64,000 bases of DNA. Origin: Chitinibacter sp. SCUT-21. GTDB taxonomy: Bacteria > Pseudomonadota > Gammaproteobacteria > Burkholderiales > Chitinibacteraceae. This document shows, one piece after another, positions 17,887 to 27,171 of this stretch. The DNA is taken from assembly GCA_041874755.1 (NCBI GenBank), contig CP102611.1:1054001-1118000 (forward strand), given 5' to 3'. A model generated the notes under the pieces. It was given only the letters and a program-made list of their open reading frames with translations, was not told where the DNA came from and made no database searches. The translations under genes and the position numbers were made by a program. Every line of letters starts with the position of its first letter. Position 1 is the first letter of the stretch.

Positions 17887-20772
17887 ATTCTGCGACGAAT
17901 TCAACCATTGCTGTAATGCGCGTTTCAGCGTTTCGAAGTTCAGCGGTTTGGTTAGAAAATCATTCATACCCGCCTCCAAGCACAATTGATGATCCGCTTC
18001 AAAGGCATCAGCGGTTAGCGCAATAATGACGCGTGGTTTTTGCTTGAATTGAATTTCCCAAGTGCGGATTTTTTTCGTGGCCTCTCGACCATCGAGTAGC
18101 GGCATATGCACATCCATTAAGACTAACTCGATGGATGGATCACGCATCACCGCTTCAACCCCCTCTTGCCCATTCGAGGCCAACTGGCAGCTTAATCCTA
18201 ACTTGGCTAATAAGGCCTGCACTACTTTTTGATTCACAGGATTATCCTCAACCACCAAAATTTTCCCCTGCAAGGTTTGCTCAGGCGCAGTTTGGATTGC
18301 GTTGAGTTTTTCCTGCCCATTTTCACTCGCCAACTCAGCTTGGATGCAAAACCAAAAACGAGCCCCCTGCCCTGGCTGACTCTCAACCCCTGCGCGCCCC
18401 CCCATTAATTGGGCCAAATTACTCACAATGGATAAGCCTAAGCCCGTGCCACCAAAACGGCGGGTGATTGAGTTATCCACTTGGGTAAATGGTTGAAATA
18501 ACATCGCTTGTTGTGCGGAATCGAGCCCCAATCCTGTATCAATAACACTAAACTCCAATGTGGCCCGCCCCTGCTGGCGCTCAAGCTCTCGCCCAATCAG
18601 CCGCACCGAACCATTTGGGGTGAACTTAATCGCATTATTCACCAAATTGGATAGCATCTGTCTGATGCGATTAGAATCCAGCAGATAAAACTGCGCTTGA
18701 CCTTCCCATTCTGCAGTTAACTGCAATCCTTTTTCCGTGGCATTTTCAGCAAACAATTGTGCAATATCGCGCAATAAGCGCGCAGGATCTTGGGTGGTTT
18801 TTTCTAGCTGCAATTTACCTGCTTCTATTTTCGAAAAATCGAGTACATCATTGAGCAATGTAAGCAATGTCTGCCCCGAATTGACGATGGTTTGCGCATA
18901 ATCACGGCGATCAGCCTCGCTGATCTGCTCCATTTGCAGCATTTGCGCCATCCCCAAAATACCATTTAAGGGCGTACGAATTTCGTGCGACATGGTCGCT
19001 AAAAACTGGCTTTTTGCTAGATTGCCGGCTTCTGCGGCACGCATTGCTAAGCGAATCTCCTCGGTTTGCTCCAAGACCTTACGTTCAATCAGCGATGCCC
19101 GACCCGTAACACCCAACAAGATGATTTGTAACATCGTCGCGAACAGCAAGCCAAACACGCCTACAGTCCATGCCAACCAAGAGCGATGTTGCTCTAAATA
19201 CGCGGCAGTGGGGAGCACTTTCAACTCCCAGTCACGATCGGCCAAGCGCAAAGTTTGCCGCCATATCAAATCAGGTGACGAAGTTGTTTGATTCGTGCGA
19301 TACAGCAAACGCGCCTCAGGGGGAGCAGAAAGATCAAGCAACTCAATTTCTAGACCAGGTGCTACTTTATTTTTTAGCGCCAATTCAATCATCTGCTCGA
19401 TCTGAATCACCCCCACTGCAAACCCCTGCAGCGGGTAAGCACGACTGCGCCGCTCAAAGGCAGGAGCCATCACCAAGACCCCAATGCGTTGTTGCTGATC
19501 TTGCACCAATTTTATCGGTGCCGTCGCAGCCACTTTGCGGGAAGTCATCGCACGCTGTATCGCATTGCGCCGCGTGGGCTCGGAATAGATATCAAACCCG
19601 AGCGCTGGATAATTTTGGGCCAAGGGGCTGATGTAGGCGATGGGAACATAAGCCGCTCGCGCCCCCGCACGGACTAATTGCCGTTGAGCATTGCGTTCTT
19701 TAATTTCAAATTTCTGCTCGGGATAAACCTGCCCCATCCGCTGCTCAAAGGAAAACCGATCTTTCTGGAGGATATACGGGTTAAAGCTTAGCGCAAAAAA
19801 ATCTGGCTCAGTCAGCCGCGCGGTTTGGGTGAAGTGTTCAAACTCAAGCCCACTGATTTCTGGTGATACTTCAATCAATCGCGCTAAAGATTCCAGCAAT
19901 TCAACATGGGATATAAAACGATGGTCAATGGCTTGCGCAATATACTGCGCCTGATCATCAAGCTTGCTACGCTGATAATTTTGCTCCCATTTCGCTGCCG
20001 CAATAAACGTGACAATCGCAATCACCAACATGCCCACAATTGGTCCGGCAATGATATTGAGCCGCTTACGCCAACTTGGAATCCGCCACTGAAATAAGCC
20101 CACCGCAACAGGGGCGGCAATGAGTACCCCCAGCACATCACCGACATACCAATTCCACCAAGAATAGGCAAAATTAGCGACCGGGATAATGCCGACATAG
20201 CTGAGAATTCCCACCCCTATGCTCGGAGCGAGAAAGCAAGCGACAACCCCGCCGTTGAGCAGAAATAATACTACCCGCTTTTCTTGATCAAAATGCTCAA
20301 CGCCCACTCCAAGGCGTCTATGGATCAGGAGTTGCCCTAGCCATGCTTGTAAGATCGCCCCAAGCGCAATCACTGCGGCCACGATGATTGATAGCGATGA
20401 AAAGGTACCATGGCTTATTGAAACGGCAGTATTCAGAAAAAAAGAACCCAACCAAATCAGCGGCAAGGCGCGGGGTCCATAATAATGGCATGCAGCTAGT
20501 GCCAAACCTGCGGCGGGAAAGACGGGACTGGCAAAGCCAGGTGGAATAGCTAATGACAATCCTAACCACCCTAGCAAAACATAAGCAAGCACCAGACTAA
20601 TCGCAACCTGCAGCCCGAGCTTTTGGGTAGGTTGTGCTGATACAAGATGGCTAGCGCTGTGTGGTTCCACTACCAAATCCTTCTTATATTCAAGATTACC
20701 AGTCATTTCAGAAATCTCTGCACCGCAGCTTGCAGATAATTTTAAGCGGCACTTGGCAATGTGTGCACGCAA
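17869..20772 (-). CDS. MASE1-CHASE hybrid sensor histidine kinase
   Basis: The protein has up to 967 residues from GTG; an in-frame ATG at 20706 (MTGNLEYKK) is an equally good start. Residues about 50-260 are a MASE1-type membrane sensor with around eight hydrophobic segments. Residues about 265-525 are an extracytoplasmic CHASE-like domain, closed by a membrane helix at about 532-555. The transmitter follows: phospho-acceptor H596 in ATMSHEIRTPLNG, N-box NNAIKF, and ATP-lid motifs DTGLGL and GGTGLGL. A C-terminal receiver has D887 in LVLMDVHMP and K942. No separate response regulator is adjacent, so it is an orphan hybrid kinase that must relay to a distant phosphotransfer protein. Its signal is unknown. 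Confidence 0.92.
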   Translation of the reverse strand: MRAHIAKCRLKLSASCGAEISEMTGNLEYKKDLVVEPHSASHLVSAQPTQKLGLQVAISLVLAYVLLGWLGLSLAIPPGFASPVFPAAGLALAACHYYGPRALPLIWLGSFFLNTAVSISHGTFSSLSIIVAAVIALGAILQAWLGQLLIHRRLGVGVEHFDQEKRVVLFLLNGGVVACFLAPSIGVGILSYVGIIPVANFAYSWWNWYVGDVLGVLIAAPVAVGLFQWRIPSWRKRLNIIAGPIVGMLVIAIVTFIAAAKWEQNYQRSKLDDQAQYIAQAIDHRFISHVELLESLARLIEVSPEISGLEFEHFTQTARLTEPDFFALSFNPYILQKDRFSFEQRMGQVYPEQKFEIKERNAQRQLVRAGARAAYVPIAYISPLAQNYPALGFDIYSEPTRRNAIQRAMTSRKVAATAPIKLVQDQQQRIGVLVMAPAFERRSRAYPLQGFAVGVIQIEQMIELALKNKVAPGLEIELLDLSAPPEARLLYRTNQTTSSPDLIWRQTLRLADRDWELKVLPTAAYLEQHRSWLAWTVGVFGLLFATMLQIILLGVTGRASLIERKVLEQTEEIRLAMRAAEAGNLAKSQFLATMSHEIRTPLNGILGMAQMLQMEQISEADRRDYAQTIVNSGQTLLTLLNDVLDFSKIEAGKLQLEKTTQDPARLLRDIAQLFAENATEKGLQLTAEWEGQAQFYLLDSNRIRQMLSNLVNNAIKFTPNGSVRLIGRELERQQGRATLEFSVIDTGLGLDSAQQAMLFQPFTQVDNSITRRFGGTGLGLSIVSNLAQLMGGRAGVESQPGQGARFWFCIQAELASENGQEKLNAIQTAPEQTLQGKILVVEDNPVNQKVVQALLAKLGLSCQLASNGQEGVEAVMRDPSIELVLMDVHMPLLDGREATKKIRTWEIQFKQKPRVIIALTADAFEADHQLCLEAGMNDFLTKPLNFETLKRALQQWLNSSQNQPNTI

Positions 20773-20949
20773 GGGACTGATTCTCTTGTTTTAGAAGGTA
20801 ATTGGTATTCTGACTAGGGTAATCGCAGTCAATGACATGAACGCGTAATGCTTGTATTGACTCACCGCTCTGGAAGCCTATAGCCAAATGGCAGAAAATT
20901 GTGAGACTTTGAATCAGTTAAAGGGCCAACTTACCGCCCAATACATGGC

Positions 20950-20998
20950 ATGTATTGCCTGCAAACCACTATAAAATAAATGCCAGATGGCAATACCC
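20950..20998. repeat. 49-bp palindromic element, copy 3
   Basis: GTATTGCC and GGCAATAC form a perfect 8-bp outer stem. The left end is diverged (AT instead of GG) and the right end is ATACCC. The interior has CCA at offset 17-19, as in copies 4 and 6. It sits in the 296-bp gap between the kinase start and the ABC ATPase terminator; nothing else is recognised in that gap. Confidence 0.65.
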
Positions 20999-21017
20999 CT
21001 CCATTAAAAACAATTAC

Positions 21018-21055
21018 GCAATAAAAAAACCCGCCGAAGCGGGTTTTTTTATTGC
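21018..21055 (-). terminator. bidirectional terminator of the sugar ABC operon
   Basis: ACCCGC and GCGGGT pair around CGAA, flanked by seven A and seven T, and the symmetry extends to GCAAT/ATTGC. It is placed 14 bp after the ABC ATPase stop. Confidence 0.95.
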
Positions 21056-21068
21056 GCTTAAATAACAA

Positions 21069-22175
21069 TTAAGCACGTACGCGTTTGAACGCCAAACCTT
21101 CTGCATCAAACAACATGCAGTGAGCTTCTGGGAATTTGATACGCACAGAGTCACCGTATTTCAGGCCAGTCATATTTGATGGCAGTTTCATACAAATGAT
21201 TTCGTTGATACCTGGGATTTCAACGTAAGCCAAAACGATATCGCCCAAGTGTTCAGTCAAATCAACGCGTGCTGGGATGCCTTCAGCATCGCTCTCTTCG
21301 CACAATTGGATGTGCTCAGGACGAATACCCAAAGTTACTTTATCACCCACCTTAGCTGTTGCGGCGTTGACTGCAGCACGTACGCTAATACCTTTTGGCA
21401 AACGAACTACTGCTGCATTTTGCTCAACACTTACCACTTGTGATTCAAAAATGTTCATTTTTGGCGAACCCAAGAAGCCCGCTACGAACAAGTTTGATGG
21501 GTTTTCGTACATCTCCAGCGGAGTACCAACCTGTTGAATTACACCAGCATTGAATACCACGATACGGTCAGCCAAGGTCATTGCCTCAACCTGATCGTGC
21601 GTTACGTACAGCATGGTCGTTTTCAATTCTTGGTGCAATTTAGACAACTCAACGCGCATATTCATACGCAATGAGGCGTCCAAGTTAGACAATGGCTCGT
21701 CGAACAAGAAGACTTTTGGATTACGTACGATTGAACGACCAATCGCCACACGCTGACGCTGACCACCTGACAGTGCTTTTGGCTTACGCTCGAGCAAGTG
21801 GGTCATTTGCAGAATTTCAGCGGCTTTTTTCACGCGCTGATCGATTTCAGCTTTTGGAGTACCCGCCAATTTCAATGCAAACGCCATATTGTCATACACA
21901 GTCATGTGTGGGTACAGCGCGTAAGACTGGAACACCATCGCGATACCACGTTTTGACGCGTGGATGTCGTTTGACAACGTGTCACCAATGTAAAGTTCAC
22001 CTGAAGTGATGTCTTCCAAACCGGCAATCATACGCATCAGTGTTGATTTACCGCAGCCTGATGGACCTACGAATACGACGAACTCGCCGTCTTTGATCTC
22101 TAGATCCGCGCCTTTGATGACGCAAACGTCTTTGGTGTAGTTCTTTTTGATGTTTTTAAGAGTTACGCTAGCCAT
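21069..22175 (-). CDS. sugar ABC transporter ATP-binding protein (UgpC/MalK type)
   Basis: The protein has 368 residues. Walker A is GPSGCGKST (37-45), the signature is LSGGQRQR (from 135), Walker B ends in FLFDEP (157-161), and the switch histidine is in LYVTHDQVEAMT. The C-terminal regulatory domain from about 240 is the OB-type domain of the CUT1 class (GIRPEHIQL). It powers carbohydrate import through the two permeases encoded upstream on the same strand. The ribosome site AGGA lies just before the start. It is the last gene of the unit. Confidence 0.95.
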   Translation of the reverse strand: MASVTLKNIKKNYTKDVCVIKGADLEIKDGEFVVFVGPSGCGKSTLMRMIAGLEDITSGELYIGDTLSNDIHASKRGIAMVFQSYALYPHMTVYDNMAFALKLAGTPKAEIDQRVKKAAEILQMTHLLERKPKALSGGQRQRVAIGRSIVRNPKVFLFDEPLSNLDASLRMNMRVELSKLHQELKTTMLYVTHDQVEAMTLADRIVVFNAGVIQQVGTPLEMYENPSNLFVAGFLGSPKMNIFESQVVSVEQNAAVVRLPKGISVRAAVNAATAKVGDKVTLGIRPEHIQLCEESDAEGIPARVDLTEHLGDIVLAYVEIPGINEIICMKLPSNMTGLKYGDSVRIKFPEAHCMLFDAEGLAFKRVRA

Positions 22176-22230
22176 TTTAATTTCCTTAATTCTCGAATTG
22201 GGTATTTAGTTACACCGATACATGGGCTAC

Positions 22231-23166
22231 TTATTTAACAGCGCCATCCATGCCGGAGATAAAGAATCGCTGTGTGAAGGCAAAGAAGATCAGAACTGGG
22301 ATCACCGTCAACACGATTGCGGCCATCAAGGTGTTCTGTGAGCCAGACAGCGGGCCAGTTAAGTCATTAAATACACCGACTGCCAATGGTTGCATGTCTT
22401 TGGCACGCATCACGATTGAAGACCAGATGTACTCATTCCATTGGTTGACCAAAGTGAAGATCGCCAAAGCTGCAATTGAAGGCGTAGTCACAGGCAACAT
22501 CACGCGCCACAGAATTTGCATCTCAGTAGCACCGTCAACACGCGCCGCATCGATCAAGTCTTGTGGTACAGCTTCAAACGCTTGCTTCATCAAGAAGATA
22601 CCGAAGGCACCAGCCACACCAGGCAGCACCACGCCCAAGTAGCTATTCATACCGATCAGTTTTTTCCAAGTTGCAGCATCACTACCAGTCAGCGTCAGTT
22701 GCAACCAGTCCGCAAAGTTACCCAATTTAACAATCGTGATGTAGTTAGGAACCAGAGCAGTTTCTTGTGGCAGCATCAAAGTAGCAATAATCGCAACGAA
22801 GATGAAATTACGGCCAGTGAAACGCATCCGAGCTAGCGGGTAAGCCGCCAATACTGAAATCACCACGGTGCCCACTACAGCCAAAGTCGTGATAATTACT
22901 GAGTTTTTGAAGTAAGTTGAGAACGGAATTTCAATGAATACACGCTCAAACCAAATCAAGGTCGCGCCAATATTGTAGCTACCGTCATCTTGAATGACAT
23001 GTGGCACAAAGCTTTGCGGGAACAGATAAGCTGAAGAACCATCGCTGGATAAACCAAACGATACAGCCCATAACAGCGGGAACATAGTGAACAAGCCAAA
23101 CGCAGTGAGACTGGCATATTGCACGACCGTCGTCACAATGCGGTTCAATTCCTTACTCTTAAACAT
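22231..23166 (-). CDS. carbohydrate ABC transporter permease (MalG/UgpE type)
   Basis: This 311-residue integral membrane protein has about six hydrophobic segments. The EAA loop that contacts the ATPase is seen in EAVPQDLIDAARVDGATEMQILWRV, split here as EAVPQDLIDAARVDGA and the following helix. The end, FFAFTQRFFISGMDGAVK, is typical of the second permease of CUT1 systems. An AGGAG ribosome site precedes the ATG. It lies 24 bp after the first permease gene and 55 bp before the ATPase gene, so the three are one unit. Confidence 0.93.
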   Translation of the reverse strand: MFKSKELNRIVTTVVQYASLTAFGLFTMFPLLWAVSFGLSSDGSSAYLFPQSFVPHVIQDDGSYNIGATLIWFERVFIEIPFSTYFKNSVIITTLAVVGTVVISVLAAYPLARMRFTGRNFIFVAIIATLMLPQETALVPNYITIVKLGNFADWLQLTLTGSDAATWKKLIGMNSYLGVVLPGVAGAFGIFLMKQAFEAVPQDLIDAARVDGATEMQILWRVMLPVTTPSIAALAIFTLVNQWNEYIWSSIVMRAKDMQPLAVGVFNDLTGPLSGSQNTLMAAIVLTVIPVLIFFAFTQRFFISGMDGAVK

Positions 23167-23190
23167 ATTACTTTTCTCCTAGATGGCCGA

Positions 23191-24069
23191 TTATTTTTCG
23201 CCAAAGAAACGGAATTGGATCGCGGCCAAGATCATGCAGAAGAAGGTCACAACCAGGCCTGCTGCAGCTGCTACACCGAAATCGTAGTTACGGAACGCTT
23301 GATCAAACACATAGTAAAGCGCGGTATATGTCTCGGCTTTACCGTCCGTCAACACCAACACCTCTAGGAACACTTTCAATGCACCGATTGTTGAAAGCAT
23401 TGTACATAGCAAAATCGTTGGTTTTACCATTGGAATCGTGATTTTCCAGAAACGTTCCCACGCATTGGCACCATCCAAAATTGCCGCTTCTTCAACTTCG
23501 GCAGGAATCGCTTGCAAGCCTGCAAGGTACAGAACCATGTAGTAACCCAAACCTTTCCACAAGGTGAAGATCATGATTGAGTACATAGCGATATCAGGGT
23601 CGCCCAGCCAATCGATGTCCACCACATACTCAGCTGGGAACATAAATGGAATCATGTGTGCAATGTTCGTCAAGAAGGCGTTTAGCATACCGTCGTATTT
23701 AAATACGAACTGCCAAACAATACCTGCAATAGAAATTGCTGTAATTACCGGAATATAGTAAACCGCACGAAAGAAAGTCATACCTGGTAGCTTGTTATTT
23801 ACAAGCTTGGCAATCAACAATGAGAGCAACTGGATAAACGGAACCACCAGCAAAAACAGCAATGAGTTCTTTACTGCTTGGTGAAATAGATCTTCTTCCC
23901 AAATACGACGGAAGTTATCAAAGTTATTCCACTCTACCGCTCCCCCTGCAATTTCATAATGATTGAAAGCCAAATAGGTGTTGAAACCCACGGGCCAAAA
24001 TACAAAAACACCCATCAAGATCAAGGCGGGGGCCAAGAAGAAATAGGCCATAAAGTTGGAGTTTTTCAC
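23191..24069 (-). CDS. sugar ABC transporter permease (MalF/UgpA type)
   Basis: This 292-residue membrane protein starts with GTG. It carries the EAA-type loop LQAIPAEVEEAAILDGANAW and about six transmembrane segments, as first permeases of CUT1 transporters do. It opens the permease-permease-ATPase unit and is separated by 384 bp from the binding-protein gene. That gene has its own terminator, so the membrane components may be transcribed separately and at a lower level than the binding protein. Confidence 0.93.
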   Translation of the reverse strand: MKNSNFMAYFFLAPALILMGVFVFWPVGFNTYLAFNHYEIAGGAVEWNNFDNFRRIWEEDLFHQAVKNSLLFLLVVPFIQLLSLLIAKLVNNKLPGMTFFRAVYYIPVITAISIAGIVWQFVFKYDGMLNAFLTNIAHMIPFMFPAEYVVDIDWLGDPDIAMYSIMIFTLWKGLGYYMVLYLAGLQAIPAEVEEAAILDGANAWERFWKITIPMVKPTILLCTMLSTIGALKVFLEVLVLTDGKAETYTALYYVFDQAFRNYDFGVAAAAGLVVTFFCMILAAIQFRFFGEK

Positions 24070-24398
24070 GTTTCGACTCTTCGGTGCGTTACAGACAAGG
24101 TAGATATTAACCCATTACACAGCGTATGTGACTTGATATTAACCAAACACGCACGCATTTACAGGGGCGCATTATAACCGAGGACATAAAAAAATCACAG
24201 ATTTGCATATACTTTTTGCTCGCGCTTATATCTTTTTTAGAATAAACGCCCCAACAAAAAGCTTACAAATTCAAACAGTTACACTACATTTAACTATTTT
24301 CTGCGATTAATCCAATTGCAAATACACAAAACCCTACCAGTTAAATGGTTTTTATTTGGCAATAAATAATCATTTGTTAATACTGGCGCTCAAAATAA
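24070..24398. other. AT-rich gap between binding-protein gene and permease unit
   Basis: No gene is seen. The useful signals are the TATAAT-type -10 at 24171-24176 on the minus strand and, just beyond the left border, the binding-protein terminator. The rest is AT-rich and has no repeat that I recognise. Confidence 0.5.
24171..24176 (-). promoter_or_regulatory. -10 element for the permease-ATPase unit
   Basis: TATAAT on the minus strand lies about 100 bases before the first permease start. The -35 region is weak (TGTGAT at a 17-base spacer), which suggests an activated or modest promoter. Confidence 0.4.
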
Positions 24399-24399
24399 A

Positions 24400-24431
24400 A
24401 AAGCGGTAAGCGTTTTGACGCTTACCGCTTT
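24400..24431 (-). terminator. terminator of the binding-protein gene
   Basis: AAAGCGGTAAGCG and CGCTTACCGCTTT form a perfect 13-bp stem around a six-base loop, followed by a T-rich tract on the minus strand. It lies 22 bp after the stop of the binding-protein gene, so much of its transcription should end before the permeases. Confidence 0.9.
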
Positions 24432-24453
24432 AATCAATTTAACTAACTAAATA

Positions 24454-25701
24454 TTATTTAGCAGCCAAACGTTTGTTAGAGTCAGCAACTGCTTCGTCCA
24501 ACGCTTGTTTCACAGAAATACGGCCTTGCAGAGCAGCTTCGATCTTAGCGTCCATAGCTTTAGACAACGCGCCTTCGTCAACGTTACCTGGCAAGTCTTT
24601 CAGGAACAAGTGACGAGTTTTATCGATAACCAAGCCACCCATTTTGAATGCTTTTTTGCCTGGGTCAGTCATGTCGTTCAAAGCTGGGTCTTTAGCTGCA
24701 GCAGCATTTGCGTTCTTAGTAGAAGCGAATGTGTAAGAAGCTTTAGCGAATTGCTCTTGAGCCCACTCACCAGTGATGAAGTTACCAACCACACCTACTG
24801 ATTTCAGATCTTTCTGACCTTTTGGAACTACGTACATAGTAGTCCAGCCACCGAATGCCAACTTGCCGTTGTCACCCAATGGGAAAGTCGTTACGTCAGC
24901 AGCTTTGTAAGCAGCTGGGTTAGCGTCTTTAATTTTCTTAACTGCGTGGCCGCCTTCAGCGAACATACCAACGCCGCCGTTCGCGAACATAGCGATTTGT
25001 TCGTCGAATGTCAGGTTAGTATCTTTAACGATCGTGCCAGCTTTGTAAGCGTCAGCAAATTTTTGCACCAAAGCTACGTGTTTAGGGCTGTTGTAAACAG
25101 CTTTGCCGTTCTGGATAACTGGCAGACCTTCAAACATGAACCAGCCAGTGAAGCCGTCTTGCAGTTTAGGAGCCCAGCCTGGTTTACCAGTAGCTGCGTG
25201 GATTTTTTTCGCAGCAGCGAATACGTCGTCCAGAGTTTTGAAGTCTGGTTTCACGCCAGCTTTAGCCAACATGTCTTTGTTGTAAACCATTACGGCTGTA
25301 ACTTGGTATGAAGGGAAGCCGTAGATTTTGCCGTCAGTTGTAGCGTTTGCCAAAGCAGCGCCAGTGAATTGACCTTTGTTGATGATGCTGTCAACTGGAG
25401 TCAACAGCTTAGGAGCCATTTCAACCATCCAGTTAGTTGGAACCAATGCCAAGCCTGGCACGTTACCTTCAGCAACAGCAGCAACGATTGCTGGCTTCAT
25501 CGCACCCCAACCCAAGTCTTTTTGTACAACTTGGATTTCTTTGTTTTCAGCGTTGAACTTGTCAACAACTTGCTTGTGGTATGCATCGTAAGTTGGAGCC
25601 AATGAATGAGACCAGAACTCAACTTTAGTTGCAGCTTGAGCAGACATGATTGATGCAGCAAATACAGCAGCGCCAACGAGAACGGAACGTTTAAAGTTCA
25701 T
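24454..25701 (-). CDS. sugar ABC transporter substrate-binding protein
   Basis: I choose ATG 25701 (MNFKRSVLVGAAVF) over a more upstream in-frame start because AGGAG stands six bases before it and it begins a clean signal peptide ending in SAQA-A. The mature periplasmic protein of about 390 residues is a family 1 extracellular solute-binding protein, with VEFWSHSLAPTYDAYHKQVVDKFNAE at its start read in parts, YNKDMLAKAG, and GGWTTMYVV. It delivers a sugar to the permeases. The nearby BadF-type kinase and GntR/UTRA regulator suggest an amino sugar such as N-acetylglucosamine or a chitin oligomer, but ligand identity is inference. Codon use is even and repetitive, in keeping with high expression. 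Confidence 0.92.
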   Translation of the reverse strand: MNFKRSVLVGAAVFAASIMSAQAATKVEFWSHSLAPTYDAYHKQVVDKFNAENKEIQVVQKDLGWGAMKPAIVAAVAEGNVPGLALVPTNWMVEMAPKLLTPVDSIINKGQFTGAALANATTDGKIYGFPSYQVTAVMVYNKDMLAKAGVKPDFKTLDDVFAAAKKIHAATGKPGWAPKLQDGFTGWFMFEGLPVIQNGKAVYNSPKHVALVQKFADAYKAGTIVKDTNLTFDEQIAMFANGGVGMFAEGGHAVKKIKDANPAAYKAADVTTFPLGDNGKLAFGGWTTMYVVPKGQKDLKSVGVVGNFITGEWAQEQFAKASYTFASTKNANAAAAKDPALNDMTDPGKKAFKMGGLVIDKTRHLFLKDLPGNVDEGALSKAMDAKIEAALQGRISVKQALDEAVADSNKRLAAK

Positions 25702-26350
25702 AACAACTCCTAACATGGACATGAGCAACACTGGGTCGCAAAAAAATACAGGAAGTTTAAAACTGCAAAACTACTTTAAAGCACATTAAATTTCAGAGTC
25801 AACATGTTTGTCTAACATCACACAAATGCTGAAAGCATTCTATTTACTAGGCGCTTTTTTGAGTATTTGTCTTGCTCAGCCTACTGGTTAAAACCTTCAG
25901 AAAAGAGCAACAAATACCGGCCTGACAAAGATGACTCGCAAAACTTCAGTGGCAAGATTACCCCAAATCATTGTGAGGGTGAACACAATCAACCGCGCGA
26001 AAAAGGATCTTTAGTTGAGAGCTAAGGTCATCATCAGAGCAACAAAATGCCTTACGCATAACCAAGTAAAGTCATTCATGTAGGAGAAAACCCGAATGCG
26101 CGAAGCAAAACTACATATCAAAGCATCAAGGGATAATTTTCCCTTGGCAAATCAAACAAATAGATTTTCAATCGTGTTTTTTGTGTAGGAAATTACAATT
26201 TCAACCTGATTTACTTTTGTAATAAGTACAAATATTAGCTTACAAAATAAATACAGACGAAGAAATTAAATAGATTTTTCCTTTCAACCCCTGCTTTTTT
26301 CGCCCTAGGCGTGATGTATTTTTTTGTATCATCAGCGCAACATTTCGAAA
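25702..26350. other. long regulatory gap upstream of the binding-protein gene
   Basis: About 650 bp without a credible gene on either strand. It contains the promoter candidate for the binding-protein gene at 25774-25802 and AT-rich sequence further up. A dyad-like AACATGTTTGTCTAAC near 25802 overlaps the -35 region and could be an operator, but it does not match a known GntR site well. I see no small RNA or repeat here with confidence. Confidence 0.4.
25774..25802 (-). promoter_or_regulatory. candidate promoter of the binding-protein gene
   Basis: On the minus strand, TTGACT (25797-25802) and TTAAAG (25774-25779) are 17 bases apart, about 75 bases before the start codon. The -35 is good and the -10 weak. 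Confidence 0.3.
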
Positions 26351-26385
26351 AAAAAGCGCACTCACTAAAAGTGGTACGCTTTTTT
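26351..26385 (-). terminator. terminator of the gntR-type gene
   Basis: An interrupted hairpin with AAAAAGCG and CGCTTTTT outer arms and CACT/AGTG inner arms lies 20 bp after the regulator stop. T-runs flank it in both directions. Confidence 0.65.
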
Positions 26386-26404
26386 GGTGAAGGTGTTCAC
26401 AGCT

Positions 26405-27145
26405 TTATCGATAGAGTTCAACCACAAAATCGTAATAGTCACTCCTAAACCATGAGTGAGTTAACTCAACCGCGGAGCCATCCTCCAAATAACCCACGCG
26501 AGTAAGATGCAGCATAGCGGCACCTTGCTCAACCCCGGTGAGTTGAGCTAACTCAGCATCAGCATTCACAGCCCCAATATTTTGTATTGCTCTTACAACA
26601 CTCAGGTTAGCTTCCCGCATATATTCATATAGCGATTCACCTATTTTTTCTGGCTCAGGCACGAAATGATAGGGCAGTGACGTCACCTCGACGGCCATTA
26701 CGACATCATTGGCCAAACGCAAACGCTCAAGATGCGTCACACGGCTATTTGGGCTTAAATTTAAGCGTAATAATTCCTCTGACCCAGCAAGACATACTTC
26801 GCGCTTCAGCCATTTTGATGAAGGGCGAAAACCACGCAGCTTTAACATTTCAGATAGATTGGTTAGACGAGTCAGCGGTTGCTCTAGCTTCGGCGTGATG
26901 TAGGTGCCTGACCCCTGTCGACGCAAAATCAAGCCTTGCTCAAATAACAAATCAAGCGCTTTTCGCGCAGTCACGCGAGAAATACCTAAAACTTCACAAA
27001 AAGTACGCTCAGAAGGAAGAGGATCGTCTGCTTTCCAAAAACCAGCATGAATTGCCGCTGCCAACTTATGTCCGAACTGCAAATACAGCGGCGTAGCGCT
27101 GTCATTATCTGGCTTTAGGACTAATAGTTTATTTAGATTTTGCAT
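26405..27145 (-). CDS. GntR-family regulator with UTRA domain (NagR/NagQ-like)
   Basis: The protein has 246 residues. The winged-helix N-terminus (LPSERTFCEVLGISRVTARKALD in parts, and LRRQGSGTYI) is the HutC/GntR type. From about residue 95 a UTRA ligand-binding domain follows, ending in VELTHSWFRSDYYDFVVEL. UTRA regulators of this type commonly sense sugar phosphates, for example glucosamine 6-phosphate or N-acetylglucosamine 6-phosphate. It follows the kinase gene by 26 bp and is probably co-transcribed, so it would sense that kinase's product and control the transport genes. A GAGG ribosome site supports the start. Confidence 0.88.
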   Translation of the reverse strand: MQNLNKLLVLKPDNDSATPLYLQFGHKLAAAIHAGFWKADDPLPSERTFCEVLGISRVTARKALDLLFEQGLILRRQGSGTYITPKLEQPLTRLTNLSEMLKLRGFRPSSKWLKREVCLAGSEELLRLNLSPNSRVTHLERLRLANDVVMAVEVTSLPYHFVPEPEKIGESLYEYMREANLSVVRAIQNIGAVNADAELAQLTGVEQGAAMLHLTRVGYLEDGSAVELTHSWFRSDYYDFVVELYR

Positions 27146-27171
27146 ACGAACCTCACCCCTGAACTTTTAGC

